Made by a program: the position numbers and the translations under genes
Origin: Avena insularis
Taxonomy: Eukaryota > Streptophyta > Magnoliopsida > Poales > Poaceae
Assembly (NCBI GenBank): GCA_023614405.1
Contig: CM042691.1
Coordinates: forward strand, 174,874,927 to 174,938,926
Direction of reading: 5' to 3'
DNA length: 64,000 nt
Shown: positions 1 through 12,022 of the stretch, in pieces
Layout of the letters: each line of letters opens with the position of its first letter
Position numbering within the stretch: the stretch's first letter is position 1
Notes under the pieces: model-generated
The model's database searches: none
What the model saw: only the letters and a program-made list of their open reading frames with translations
Told to the model about the DNA's origin: nothing

Positions 1-281
1 TGTTTTGGGTATTTTAGAAATACCAATGGATTTCGTGAAATATGTAAAAAATTGTGGGGCCCTTTTATTCCATTTGGGCTCCAATTATTTTGTACTTTTC
101 AAAATTTGAACACCATTTGAAGGTAGTTTCAAAGAGAAAAGGGGGGAAAGGACTAGGGTTTAGTGTTTTGCATTTGTACTTTGCTTCATACACTTGATCA
201 CATGCATTACTTGGATGATTTAAATAGATGCATGCCCTGCTTAAGTACTGATTACATATATTACAAACATGGGTTGTTACA
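1..281. other. AT-rich sequence, possible truncated LTR end
   Basis: There is no credible gene here. The stretch ends in ggttgttaca, which resembles the TTACA end of the gypsy LTRs elsewhere in the window, so it may be the inner end of an LTR whose start lies left of the window. No partner copy, primer site or target duplication is visible, so this remains a guess. The short open frames have no recognisable domain. Confidence 0.2.
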
Positions 282-324
282 AGCAGCAAATGCCCCCCCC
301 CCGACATAGATGCATTTCGCGCAC

Positions 325-650
325 CTCCGTTTCAAACATTTTTAGGAAAAATCTCCCAATGTTGGAGTACCATTTTTCTAGTACTTTTATTATTAGATGG
401 ACGCTAGCCAATTTCAGAATCTCAATCGAGCAAAAAAACCACCTACCGACCTTCCCGCCGCTCCGTTTCACAAAATTTGAGCCAAAATCTCCCATCGGGT
501 AGTACCATTTTATTAGAATAGAAGATGGGCGCTAGCCTAATTCAATATCTCAGTCGATTGGAAATATCACACATCGACCTTGAAGCATTTCGTGCTCCTC
601 TGTTTCTAAATTTTTTTATCATAAAATTCCCATTATTCCCTTTGTTCATG
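325..650. repeat. Degenerate tandem repeat, about 136-bp unit
   Basis: Two full units and one partial unit can be aligned. They begin near 325, 461 and 598 with ctccgtttc or ctctgtttc. A following aaaatctccca block, a tagtaccatttt-like block and a gacgctagcc or gggcgctagcc block recur in the first two. The third copy is cut off after an aaaattccca block. Spacing is 136-137 bp. No protein function is implied; the overlapping open frames are by-products of the repeat. Confidence 0.55.
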
Positions 651-689
651 ACAAATCGGTTATCTATAGTCGGTATATTTGGGGCACGA

Positions 690-991
690 TCGTAATTTGT
701 ATCATGTTCACCTCTATGGTCCCTATTCGCGCAGTTTATCCCGCCGACCCTCCCAAAAATCGCAAGCTCCTCTGTCACCTCCACGACCACCGCGCGTACC
801 TGCCGGCGGCAATTCGACGGCGACGTGAGCCGCTTAAGCTACGGTCTTGTGCACCGCCATGGAGCCACTTCACTGACACCCACCCTACTAGATCTAGTTC
901 ACCGGGCTTATGTGCCACGACAGTGGAGCTATGGTCTCGTTCACCATGTCGATGGTGTCATCGACCGTCAAAGCTCTGTTTCCCCGCTACC
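690..991. other. GC-rich host-like segment, left half
   Basis: The composition switches from AT-rich to GC-rich here, as at the 5' end of many grass transcripts. It carries imperfect internal repeats (gctacggtcttgtgcaccg near 838 and gctatggtctcgttcaccat near 928). Element A follows directly at 992. Across the insertion the segment resumes at 15220. Neither open frame continues past the junction: the frame opened at 704 meets taa immediately and the frame opened at 825 stops after a few codons. I therefore do not call a protein. An untranslated exon or an old repeat are both possible. Confidence 0.35.
987..991. repeat. Target-site duplication of element A, left copy
   Basis: The five bases ctacc directly precede the TGTAAC start of the element. 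The right copy at 15215-15219 reads ctgcc, one base different, as expected for an old 5-bp duplication. Confidence 0.75.
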
Positions 992-3900
992 TGTAACATC
1001 CCTAAAATCATGTTTTCAAAGATTGCATATCATCCATCCATTCATAATAATTTAGGGATCATTTTCAAAGTCATTACAAAAAAACAGAAGCATTTGGGTG
1101 CTTATTATTTTATGTAAACATGCATTGATCCAAAGCTACACTCTAATGAGAGATTATTTGTTTTAAACCAAGATTGTTTGTTCATGAGTTGGTTTTGTTG
1201 AGTTCCAAAACTTGGACAATTATTTCAAAACAAAATATGGTTTTAAAACCATTTTCATATCTTTATTACATATTATGTAAAGTCACTGTTTTATTTTTAA
1301 AACTCCAAAGGAACCAAGCAAGTCTGGTGAGACAGCATGGTTTTATACTCAAAAATGTGCAGGTTTCATTTTATAAAAATCTAGAACAAGTTTGAAATCA
1401 AACACATTTGAAATCATTTGAATTTGATTCCTGGAAATTCAAACAGAAAAAGAAAAAGGTTAAAGAAAAGATAAAGGGTCGGCGCCACTTCTTTGGCCCA
1501 GCAACGCAGCCCACAGGATTTCCCTACTCCCTCTGTTTCTCACCCAACCTGCGCACACCCCTCACTGACGTTCGACCCCACCCTCCACCTCAGCATCGTC
1601 GTCAATCACGCGCCGGAGGAACTGCTCGACGCAGCTGTTTCCTCCCGAATTCAAATCCTTTGATTGCGCTTGATTCGCGGAGTAATTCCCCCTCCTGGCT
1701 CGGCTACTTAATCCCCACCCCTTGACGAACATTTCCCCTCGCTCAGCTCACTTGCTTCGCCACCAGGCTGCCTCCAATTGCTCTCACACCGCCGCTGTAC
1801 CGACGAGCTTCAGCGACGGAATTCTAGTGAGCCAGACCACCCCTGCCCTTCTAATTCACATGAGCATGTTCCTTACAACCTTGTGCATCTCCTGGCCCTT
1901 TTTGTTTGGCCGCGCTTGACCCAGGCCGCCATTCCCGTCCACCTCCGCAAGTGACAGAGCCGCCGCTCAACTCCGACGAGGAATACCGGTAACCTCCGAA
2001 CGCCCCTTGCTCCCTCTTTGACCCTGTCGTGTCCGCCAAAACCTTGTGCATCCTCTGACACCACTGGTTCTTGCTAGGGTTGTCCACATCATCGGCAACA
2101 ACTCCATCCGCAAACACCCGAGGCCGCCAGTAACTCCGACGAGGTCCTGCCGGTTCGTCCGTGCGCCCCTGTCTCTCCCTTGACCACCTCGAGCACCGCA
2201 GTGACCACGCGAACACAGTAAGCATCCCCACTCCTCCCCGTGCGACCTAAATCGCTAGCAACCTCTCTGACAGAACTCGCCGCCGCCACTTGCTGCCACT
2301 GGCGCCGCCCCACTATGGTCGCTTGATCAGCAGCCGCCAGATCTAGATCTAACGCACGCGATAGAATCACTTAGCGAAGGGGTATGTGTTAGATCTGACA
2401 ATGCGATTTCATTTAGATCGTGCGGTCCACACTGGTCGATCCGGCCGAACCGGTACAGGCCAATAAGAACACGCCACGTGGCCTGCGTTTAGATTTAAAA
2501 CCAGAATTTATATCTATTAGTGATTCAAACTTGTAAAATTCATAACTTTTGATCCACACGTTCAAATTTTACAAATTTTATATCGTTGGAATCATGAGAA
2601 AGAATGCTACCTGTTTATGGAATGTGTTTAATGTTTTTCTTCTGTAAAATTGGTTATTTTTAAGAGACATTGGTAGGCTTATTTTGGGTATAGAAATGAT
2701 TTGAAAAATGATTTAAAGATCAAATAAAGTTTGTTTAGTGTGCTTTGGTTTTGTTTTGTATCAGTACTATATACTTGTCTGGTTTGGTGTAGAAAATCAT
2801 CACATGGCATTTGCATGCATTCATATATTTTTGTTTGTATATTTTTGATATGTGAATTTGGAGCCATTATTTTATGTGTATATTTTGGTGCTCATAGTGA
2901 TTGTTGTTATGAAGATTGTTGCTACTCCCCAAACTACCAAGGCAAGTGGTGCTTCATGTTTCCATCCCAATATTTTACTTATGCATTAGAAATATTTTGT
3001 ATAGGACTTGCATGATTATCTTGCTAAGTATCTATATGCTATGCTTGGGAAATCCTAGTAGTTGTAGCAATGTTAGAATTTCCTTAAGTTAAGATACTTG
3101 CTATTGCCATGCTTAGCCTGGCTAGTAGCAACAAAGGGTGGTTTTGTTGAGTTCCAAAACTTGGACAATTATTTCAAAACAAAATATGGTTTTAAAACCA
3201 TTTTCATATCTTTATTACATATTATGTAAAGGCACTGTTTTATTTTTAAAACTCCAAAGGAACCAAGCAAGTCTGGTGAGACAGCATGGTTTTATACTCA
3301 AAAATGTGCAGGTTTCATTTTATAAAAATCTAGAACAAGTTTGAAATCAAACACATTTGAAATCATTTGAATTTGATTCCTGGAAATTCAAGCAGAAAAA
3401 GAAAAAGGTTAAAGAAAAGATAAAGGGTCGGCTCCACTTCTTTGGCCCAGCAACGAAAGCAGCCCACCTGGGATTTCCCTACTCCCTCTGTTTCTCACCC
3501 AACCTGCGCACACCCCTCACTGACGTTCGACCCCACCCTCCACCTCAGCATCGTCGTCAATCACACGCCGGAGGAACTGCTCGACGCAGCCGTTTCCTCC
3601 CGAATTCAAATCCTTTGATTGTGCTTGATTCGCGGAGTAATTCCCCCTCCTGGCTCGGCTACTTAATCCCCACCCCTTGACGAACATTTCCCCTCGCTCA
3701 GCTCACTCGCTTCGCCACCAGGCTGCCTCCAATTGCTCTCACACCGCCGCTGTACCGACGAGCTTCAGCGACGGAATTCCAGTGAGCCAGACCACCCCTG
3801 CCCTTCTAATTCACATGAGCATGTTCCTTACAACCTTGTGCATCTCCTGGCCCTTTTTGTTTGGCCGCGCTTGACCCAGGCCGCCGTTCCCGTCCACCTC

Positions 3901-6117
3901 CGCAAGTGACAGAGCCGCCGCTCAACTCCGACGAGGAATACCGGTAACCGCCGAACGCCCCTTGCTCCCTCTTTGACCCTATCGTGTCTGCCAAAACCTT
4001 GTGCATCCTCTGACACCACTGGTTCTTGCTAGGGCGGTCCACATCATCGGCAACAACTCCATCCGCAAACACCCGAGGCCGCCAGTAACTCCTACGAGGT
4101 CCTGCCGGTTCGTCCGTGCGCCCCTGTCTCTCCCTTGACCACCTCGAGCACCGCAGCGACCACGCGAAAACAGTAAGCATCCCCACTCCTCCCCGCGCGA
4201 CCTAAATCGCTGGCAACCTCTCTGACAGAACTCGCCGCCGCCACTTGCTGCCACTGGCGCCGCCCCACTATGGTCGCTTGATCAGCAGCCGCCAGATCTA
4301 GATCTAACGCACGCGATAGAATCACTTAGCGAAGGGGTATGTGTTAGATCTGGCCATGCGATTTCATTTAGATCGTGCGGTCCACACTGGTCGATCCGGC
4401 CGAACCGGTACAGGCCAATAAGAACACGCCACGTGGCCTGCGTTTAGATTTAAAACCAGAATTTATATCTATTAGTGATTCAAACTTGTAAAATTCATAA
4501 CTTTTGATCCACACATTCAAATTTTACAAATTTTATATCATTGGAATCATGAGAAAGAATGCTACCTGTTTATGGAATGTGTTTAATGTTTTGCTTCTGT
4601 AAAATTGGTTATTTTTAAGAGACATTGGTAGGCTTATTTTGGGTATAGAAATGATTTGAAAAATGATTTAAAGATCAAATAAAGTTTGTTTAGTGTGCTT
4701 TGTTTTTTTTTGTATCAGTACTATATACTTGTCTGGTTTGGTGTAGAAAATCATCACATGGCATTTGCATGCATTCATATATTTTTGTTTGTATATTTTT
4801 GATATGTGAATTTGGAGCCATTATTTTATGTGTATATTTTGGTGCTTATAGTGATTGTTGTTATGAAGATTGTTGCTACTCCCCAAACTACCAAGGCAAG
4901 TGGTGCTTCATGTTTCCATCCCAATATTTTACTTATGCATTAGAAATATTTTGTATAGGACTTGCATGATTATTTTGCTAAGTATCTATATGCTATGCTT
5001 GGGAAATCCTAGTAGTTGTAGCAATGTTAGAATTTCCTTAAGTTAAGATACTTGCTATTGCCATGCTTAGCCTGGCTAGTAGCAACAAAGGGTGGATTAT
5101 ATATTCATGTTAGGAGAAATATTTCTAAGTCTTTGACTTATGTTTTGCTTAATAAAACAACTAAGTGAATGAAACACCTGGGTGTAATGGAAAGATTGGT
5201 TTGTGTTGAGTGGTTACACAAGGCACATTTCTATGGTTTACCTTGTGTATCACACTTGTGGAAAGCCACCCAGGAACAAAGGGATTTGAGATGCCAAATG
5301 TTAAGAAGCTTCTAGTGCAGCCACATGGCAATATGGGCTCTGCCTGGATCATATAGGTTGCAATAACTTAGCCATTTGGACAGTTGGTGGTAGTGGGATG
5401 ATAGGTTGGAACGCGTCCATTTGGTCTAAGGAAGGCTTCTGAAAGGTCCTGTCTTGGTGAAAATCAAGTCTTGTGGAGAAAGTGCACAACCTCTATAGAT
5501 GGAAGAATCTAAGTACTTAGCCATGTCCTTGGTATTGGACAACTTGAGCATCAAGACATGGAAGTTATCAAGAATCTCCTCATCCCAATTTTCTAATTTA
5601 AAACTTGCGGTTGAACAAGGGTGAAGGTTCACCAATTTCTATAGGTGGTTACTTGGGAAAGTTTTGTCAAAGAAAAACTTAGTGTTTTCAACTAATAGGT
5701 AAAACCTATTTTGAGCAAAGCAAGCCTAAGGTACACTTAGCCAAATTCATATAGTATCTAGATGTTAATATTGTACTAAGGTATCACTTGCCAATACTAT
5801 TCCAATGTATTGACCCACTGTGGCTGTAACTTGTGATGTTGCAGGTTATTCAGATGATGATTAGGGGTTATGAGTCTACACTCAACATGCTTGCCTGTGG
5901 CACATGAAGATGAAGACTTATTTATATTGTTATGGTTAAACTCTTGTATTAGGCCTATGGCCATGGAGTTGTAAAAGACTATGTTTATCTCTTGAATGAT
6001 ATGTAATAATGACCTTGTTTCTGTGTACTTCATCTTAAACTATGGATGATAACATTGATCCAGGGACTAGCATTGCGATCACAGGGATCCTTACCTTTAA
6101 AAGGGAGGGATCTTACA
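992..6117 (+). repeat. 5' LTR of element A (5126 bp, internally duplicated)
   Basis: It begins TGTAACATCCC and ends GGGATCTTACA, directly followed by the primer binding site. The 3' LTR at 12023-15214 matches it throughout, but the block from 1193 to 3141 is present twice here and once there. The short open frames inside recur between copies only because the DNA is duplicated. Confidence 0.93.
1193..5095. repeat. 1.95-kb direct tandem duplication inside the 5' LTR of element A
   Basis: Copy 1 is 1193-3141 and copy 2 is 3142-5095, head to tail. Sequence upstream of copy 1 ends gagttgg, and copy 1 and copy 2 both end gggtgg, so the crossover lies in a 3-base tgg microhomology. In a sampled 60-bp stretch (1921-1980 against the matching part of copy 2) there is one difference, while the 3' LTR differs at three positions. 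This suggests the duplication happened after the element inserted. Confidence 0.9.
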
Positions 6118-6119
6118 GA

Positions 6120-6137
6120 TGGTATCAAAGCACTGTG
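6120..6137 (+). promoter_or_regulatory. Primer binding site of element A
   Basis: Two bases after the LTR end comes tggtatcaaagcactgtg, matching the 3' end complement of initiator methionine tRNA (TGGTATCAGAGC) apart from one g-to-a change. The following 40 bases are nearly identical to the leader of element D. Confidence 0.85.
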
Positions 6138-6514
6138 TTGCCTGTAGGATTATAACCCTAGGATTGGAATAGAAACCACTAAGGAAAAATTTCAACACTT
6201 TGATAATTTTTCTACACTTGTCTTTTCTTCTCGTAAACTTTTCTAATCTTCTTTTCATCTCTATTGGTAGAAGGATGCTTTGATAGCCTTTAGTCTAGAG
6301 AGTGAGAGTTTTAATGTGCTTTGTTAGTTGGACCACCACACTTATCATTATATTTCCAAAATTTTGACTAAGTTATATTGAACCTTGGATGCTTGTAATG
6401 GATTTATGTATACCATGACTTGTGTGTTTGTTTGTCAATGATATGCTTGTGATACTTTGTCTTGTGTATTTTCAATTGATGTTGATTCTAAATTCTCTCT
6501 ATCTTATAAAATAG
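6138..6514 (+). other. Untranslated leader of element A
   Basis: The stretch is AT-rich and non-coding between the primer site and the pre-gag ORF. It ends in an AT-rich run closing with aaaatag directly against the ATG at 6515, which resembles an intron 3' end. No long open frame is present. Confidence 0.6.
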
Positions 6515-7309
6515 ATGCCTAATGTTACTCTCAGCACGGCTGAAGAGTTCAAGAGAACTCGTTTTCGCACTCGTCTTATTGAGCTCACTAGTGTGCTCAA
6601 TCTTCCGCTTCCTAGCATCATGATGCTTCCCCTCACCAAGTTTGAGAGGAAGGACCTTTGGGGCTTCAAGGTTACTCAGCCAGGACGCCAGACTGAGCCA
6701 GCCACAGAGGCTATCACCTTCAAGCTTATGCATGACGACAGGGAGAGAGGCCTAGAGGTAGTCATGCATGATTTACTTGGGTGTCTATTAGGGAGACACT
6801 CTCGGGAGATTAGAGGTACTCACTTCGACGCTTTCGGAAGACGCGACGAGGATGGTGAGGCTATTGAGTTCGAGGATGCTGCTAGAGAGACGGAAGAGCC
6901 GATTCGTCTGTACCTTTAGGACCTAGAGGTTCTTATTAGGCACCTAGATACTGATAGGACCAACGTCATGCTTAGCAATGACGAGCTCCGGGTGCAGCTT
7001 CGTTAGAAGGACAAGATCTTCACGGAGCAAGACGAGATAGTCAAGGAAATGGAGGCCAAGTTTGAGAGTCAGGATAGGAAGTTCAAAAGCCAAGAGAAGA
7101 GAGTCCAAGATAGGAATAAGAGGATTCGAGAGATGACTGCAGAACTAGAGGCCAAGGACTTCGAGCTCGAGCATCAGCAGGGTGTGACTGAGAGACTTCG
7201 TTCACAGAAGAGGGCTCTCAAAGCCAAGGGAGAGGCCTTGACTACCAATGTCGAGGAATACAAGACCGCATGGAGAATGCAAGTCTTACACTTGTTGATT
7301 AGGAGTTGA
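6515..7309 (+). pseudogene. Pre-gag ORF of element A, broken by two stops
   Basis: This frame of about 264 codons lies between the primer site and gag, a position where a standard gypsy element has no gene. It is a single frame interrupted by TAG at 6917-6919 and 7003-7005, both explicable as CAG-to-TAG changes. The first roughly 130 residues form a compact domain containing IRGTHFDAFGRRDEDG; after the stops comes a strongly charged K/E/R/Q-rich coiled coil (about 7049-7270). Element E has a homologous frame at 56116-55333 with matching motifs (IKGTRFEFCPRRDANG) and the same domain-plus-coil order. The function is unknown; possible roles are structural, RNA-binding or interaction with Gag. 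The ATG directly follows a TAG that could be a splice acceptor. I do not recognise the family. Confidence 0.7.
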
Positions 7310-7550
7310 CGCAGAGGAGTAGTGATGACTACTCATTTATCTATCATTTACCATTCTTATGATTATTGAGTCGCAATGACCATCCAACATGTGGATGGCT
7401 TGCTATTGGTGTGTTTGCTTTTCAAACTTGTTGTTTATGTCATTGAACTTTAGGTTATTTTGATGCTTGTTTGGTGATTGTCTATGTGATGTATTGTGCG
7501 TAATAAGCATCTACGGGTATCTCATTCTTATCCTTATTTGAAAACCACAG
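7310..7550 (+). other. Spacer between pre-gag ORF and gag, intron-like
   Basis: The spacer is 241 bp of T-rich non-coding sequence ending aaaaccacag directly before the gag ATG. Element E has a spacer of about 230 bp at the matching place, also ending in cag. This fits a 3' splice site used to make a gag message; no donor was identified. Confidence 0.45.
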
Positions 7551-8640
7551 ATGCCTCCTCGACGTGCCAACCCCAACCCGAACAACAACAATGTCACCCC
7601 CGAGATGCAGCAGCTGATGACAGCACAGACACAGCTGATGCAGATGATGACTACTTTTATGCAGAATCAGAACAACAACAATAACAACAACAACAACAAC
7701 AATCAGAACAACCCACCAAGATTTGACATGCTCACCAGATTCTTAAGACCGAGGCCTGCAAAGTTCTCAGAAACTACTGATCCCATGGTGGCCAATGATT
7801 GGCTATGTTCAGTGAACAAGGATTTGGTAACTGTCGGCTGTACTGATGAGGAGAAAGTCAGGTTTGCAGCACACTTGTAGGAAGGTCCAGCAGCTACTTG
7901 GTGGGATAACTTCCAGATCACCACTCCCATTGAGGATGTGACATGGGCTATCTTTGAAGATCGTTTCCATACAGCTCACATCTCATCCGGAATGATGAGC
8001 TTAAAGAAGAATGAATTTCATAATCTGAAGCAGCGCCACTGTAGCGTGGCTGAATATATTGAAGAGTTCAACAATCTGGCGCGTTATGCACCGGATGAAG
8101 TTGATACTGATGCCAAGAGGAAAGAGAAGTTCCTCGAAGGACTGAATGATGAACTGAGTCTGTAGTTAACTGTTGCCTATGTCTCCACCTACCAATCCCT
8201 TTGTGACAAGGCTGCCATCTTGGAGAGCAAGATGAAATAGGTTGAAAGTAGAAAGAGGAAACACAGCTCTAACAAGCACAACTCGGGATCGTCCCACAAG
8301 AGTTCCCATTATGATGATAGTGAGAGTTCGGGATCCCACAAGCATGGAAAGTACAACAGCCACCATAACCACAACCGTCATCATGACAACAAGCATCACC
8401 GTAGTCATGACAATGACAAGTACAAGAATCACAAGGGTGGATACAAGAGCCACCACAATGGAAGTGGAAGTGGTAGTGGAAGCCAGCCTGTCAAGAAGGA
8501 CCTCAGTCAGGTTGAATGCTTCAAATGCAAGAAGATGGGGCATTATGCATATGAATGCCCAGAAAATAAAGTTGAAGGACCCAACAAACCCAACCCTTTC
8601 CAGAAGGGACAGGTGAACCACATCAATGTGGAAGAAATCT
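7551..8640 (+). pseudogene. gag: gag of element A, broken
   Basis: Gag forms the particle that packages element RNA in the cytoplasm. The start at 7551 begins a short basic, Asn-rich N-terminus with a run of AAC codons (about 7671-7705). A retrotransposon-gag capsid region follows (about 7740-8160, with WWDNF and FHNLKQ blocks), then a His/Ser-rich linker (8241-8500, about 17 His). One intact CCHC knuckle, CFKCKKMGHYAYEC, lies at 8517-8558. The frame is uniform, but TAG stops fall at 7878-7880, 8163-8165 and 8238-8240, all compatible with CAG-to-TAG changes. There is no stop between gag and protease after the knuckle, so gag and pol were probably one polyprotein. Confidence 0.85.
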
Positions 8641-11600
8641 ATGAAGAACCTGATGTTGTCGCTAGTAAGTTCAAACTCAATTCTGTTCCGGCACTTGTTC
8701 TTTTTGATACTGGCGCATCGCATTCATTCATATCAAGAGCATTTGTTGAAAGAAATGAACTTCCAGTTGAAACAATTGGGTGTCCGATAAAAGTAAGCTC
8801 TCCTGGTGGAGAAATGATAGTTAACTCAGGATGCCATGACCTAGTCATAGAGTTTGGGAAGTATAAGTTTCCCGTTAATCTAATAATCCTAAATTCCCAA
8901 GGATTGGATGTCATTTTGGGAATGGACTGGATGACTAAGCACAAGGGAGTGCTAGATTGTGCCAATCATACTGTCACACTCACGACCCCGGATAATAAAA
9001 GGATTAGATTCAATACTAACTTTGAATCATAAGGGAGTAAGCTAAATTCTCTTAAGGGGGTTAGCATGGACAATGTGCCAATTGTGAGAGAGTATCCGGA
9101 TGTGTTTCCGGAAGAATTGCCGGGAATGCCACCAGATAGATATGTGGAATTTCTAATTGACTTGCTGCCAGTATCAGGACCAATAGCAAAGAGACCTTAC
9201 AAGATGTCAGTTGATGAGCTGAAAGAACTCAAGAAACAATTTGGAGAACAATTGCAGAAAGGGTTTATTCAACCAAGTTCTTCATCCTGGGGAGCACCAG
9301 TCTTGTTTGTGTAAAAGAAAGATAGAAGTCAAAGGTTATGCATAGATTACTATTCACTCAATGAGGTGACTATCAAGAACAAATACCCTTTACGTAGAAT
9401 CAATGACTTTTTTGATCACTAGAAGGAGCCTGTGTGTTCTCAAAGATTGATCTCCGGTCAGGTTATTTCCAGCTCAAGATAAGAGAACAATACATACCTA
9501 AGACAACTTTCACCACTAGGTATGGATTGTATGAGTACACCGTGATGCCATTTGGTTTGACCAATGCACCAGCTTACTTCATGAATATGATGAACAAGGT
9601 GTTCATGGAGTTCCTTGACAAGTTTTTTGTCATTTTCACCGATGAAATTTTGATCTACTCCAAGAGCAAAGAAGAGCATGAAGTACATTTGCGTTTGATA
9701 CTTGAGAAGCTTAGAGAGCATAAGCTGTATGCCAAATTTAGCAAGTGTGAATTTTGGTGAAATGAAGTTGGATTTCTTGGACACGTTGTGTCAGAATATG
9801 GTGTAGCAGTTGATCCCGCAAAAGTGTCAGCTATTACTGAGTGAGAATATCCTAAGTCAGTAAAGGAGGTTCGTAGTTTCCTTGGCTTGGCAGGATACTA
9901 CAGAAGATTCATTGAAAATTTCTCCAAGGTAGCTAAGTCAATCACGGAGTTGCTAAAGAAAGACAAGAAATTTTCTTGGTCTGAAGGATGTGAACTCAGT
10001 TTCCAGGAATTGAAGAAGAGACTAGTGATAGCACCAGTCTTATGTCTACCGGATTTGGCGAAAGATTTCTAGGTGTATTGTGATGCATCTCATCATGGAT
10101 TAGGTGCAGTTCTAATGCAAGAAGGGAAAGTTGTGGCTTATGCCTCGAGACAACTCAAAACTCATGAGGTAAATTACCCTACTCATGATTTCGAGGTAGC
10201 ATCTATTTTCCATGCACTCAAAACATGGAGACACTATCTTTTGGGAAAACGATGTGAAGTGTTCACAGATCACAAAAGTTTGAAGTATATCTTCACCCAG
10301 AAGGAAATCAATATGAGACAAAGAAGGTGGCTAGAACTCATCAAGGATTATGACTTGAGTTTGCAATACCACCCAAGTAAAGCAAATGTTGTAGTGGATG
10401 CTCTAAGCCGTAAGGTATTTGTGAATGGCCTTACTAAGGGAGAATTTCCAGATGATCTGTGTGCCCAATTTAGAGACCTTAGATTGGAGATTGTGCCTGA
10501 GGGATATCTCATGACATTGGATGTTCAACCCACATTGTTGGACAAGATCAAGGAAGCCCAAAAGACAGACAAGGAAATTTAAGAGATTAAGGAAAAGATT
10601 GGCAAGGGAAAAGCCAAAGGATTCCATGAAGATGAACAAGGTACTTTATGATATGGAAAATGTATCTGCGTTCCGCACGATCCGGAGCTTCGGAAACTGA
10701 TTTTACATGAAGCACACAACTCACCATATTCCATTCATCCGGGTAACACCAAAATGTACATGGATATGAAGGAAAGATTTTGGTGGAATAATCTCAACAA
10801 GGACATCGCCGAACATATTGCTTTGCGTGATGTATGTAGTAGAGTGAAAGCGAAACATCAGAAACCAGCAGGATTGCTACAACCACTACCTATTCCTGAT
10901 TGGAAGTGGGACAAGATTGGAATGGATTTCATCACCGGATTGCCAAGGACCAGGTCAGGATATGATTCTATTTGGGTAGTAGTGGATCACCTCACTAAAG
11001 TGGCTCATTTCATACCCGTGAAGACAACCTACACAAGTGCTAAGTTGGCCAAGATCTACATGAATAGGATTGTGTGTTTGCATGGAGTACCCAAGAGTAT
11101 TGTGTCTGATAGGGGAACCCAATTCACTTCTCATTTTTGGAAGCAACTACATGAGTCATTGGGAACGAGATTGGAATTCAGCACTTCTTTTCATCCTCAG
11201 ACTGATGGACAGACAGAAAGTACCAACCAGATTCTAGAAGATATGCTAAGGGCATGTGCCCTAGACTATGGAGCCAGTTGGGATGAAAGTCTGCCTTACG
11301 CAAAGTTCTCTTACAATAACGGCTATCAAGCCAGTATTGAGATGGCACCGTTTGAGTTTCTCTATGGGAGAAAATGTACCACCCCATTGCTATGGAATGG
11401 TGTGGGAGACAGAAATTTTTTCGGGCCAGAACTAATCAAAGAGGCTGAAGAGAAAGTCAGGTTGGTAAAAGACAGATTGAAGATAGCATAGTCCCGATAG
11501 AAAAGCTATGTAGATCCTAAGCGTAGAGAAGTCACCTATGAAGTGGGTGATAGAGATTATCTTAGAGTCTCACCACTTCGTGGAGTGAATAGATTTGGAG

Positions 11601-12019
11601 TCAAAGGAAAATTGGCCCCAAGATATGTTGGACCATTCAAGATTCTGAGTCGTAAAGGAGAAGTAGATTATGAGATTGAATTGCCAGAATCATTGTTTGC
11701 CGTTCACAATGTGTTTCATGTGAGTCAGCTAAAGAAATGTCATCCAGAGATGGAAGAGACTTCTTTGAAGGATACTATACCTTTGGAGGAGGTTCAATTG
11801 GAAAGTGATCTCACTTATGAGGAAAAACCTATCAAGATTCTTGAGACTGCAGAAAGAGTTACTCGGACTAAGACTATCAAATTCTGCAAAGTTCAATGGA
11901 ACCATCATTCTGAAGAAGAAGCAACATGGGAAAGAGAAGATGATCTTCGGAAAGACCACCCTCACCTATTTGCTAGCCAATCCAAATCTCGAGGGAGAGA
12001 TTCACCTTATGGGGGTTAG
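8641..12019 (+). pseudogene. pol: pol of element A: protease, RT, RNase H, integrase, chromodomain-like tail; broken
   Basis: Domains in order are: aspartic protease (LFDTGASHSF, Asp codon at 8706); reverse transcriptase from about 9070; RNase H from 10073 (YCDAS, FTDHKSL, VVDALSR); integrase zinc-binding region (10680-10860); integrase core with Asp at 10925, Asp at 11108 and Glu at 11216 in D35E spacing; and a chromodomain-like end around 11865-11975. Lesions include a one-base loss near 9420 and stops such as those at 9030, 9312, 9758, 10070, 10580, 10649 and 11488. The RT active-site box reads FTDE (9635-9646) in place of the usual FxDD, and the integrase CxxC pair reads RDVC. The protein cannot have been active in this state. 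It ends in the gggggttag polypurine region. Confidence 0.9.
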
Positions 12020-12022
12020 ATT
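12009..12022 (+). promoter_or_regulatory. Polypurine tract region of element A
   Basis: The purine-rich tatgggggttagat lies directly before the 3' LTR and would prime plus-strand DNA synthesis. It overlaps the pol stop codon. Confidence 0.6.

Noticed and set aside
8166..8723. 185-codon minus-strand open frame, Val/Met-rich, membrane-like
   Set aside because: It is the antisense shadow of the His/Ser-rich gag linker and protease start of element A; the plus-strand reading shows clear domains.
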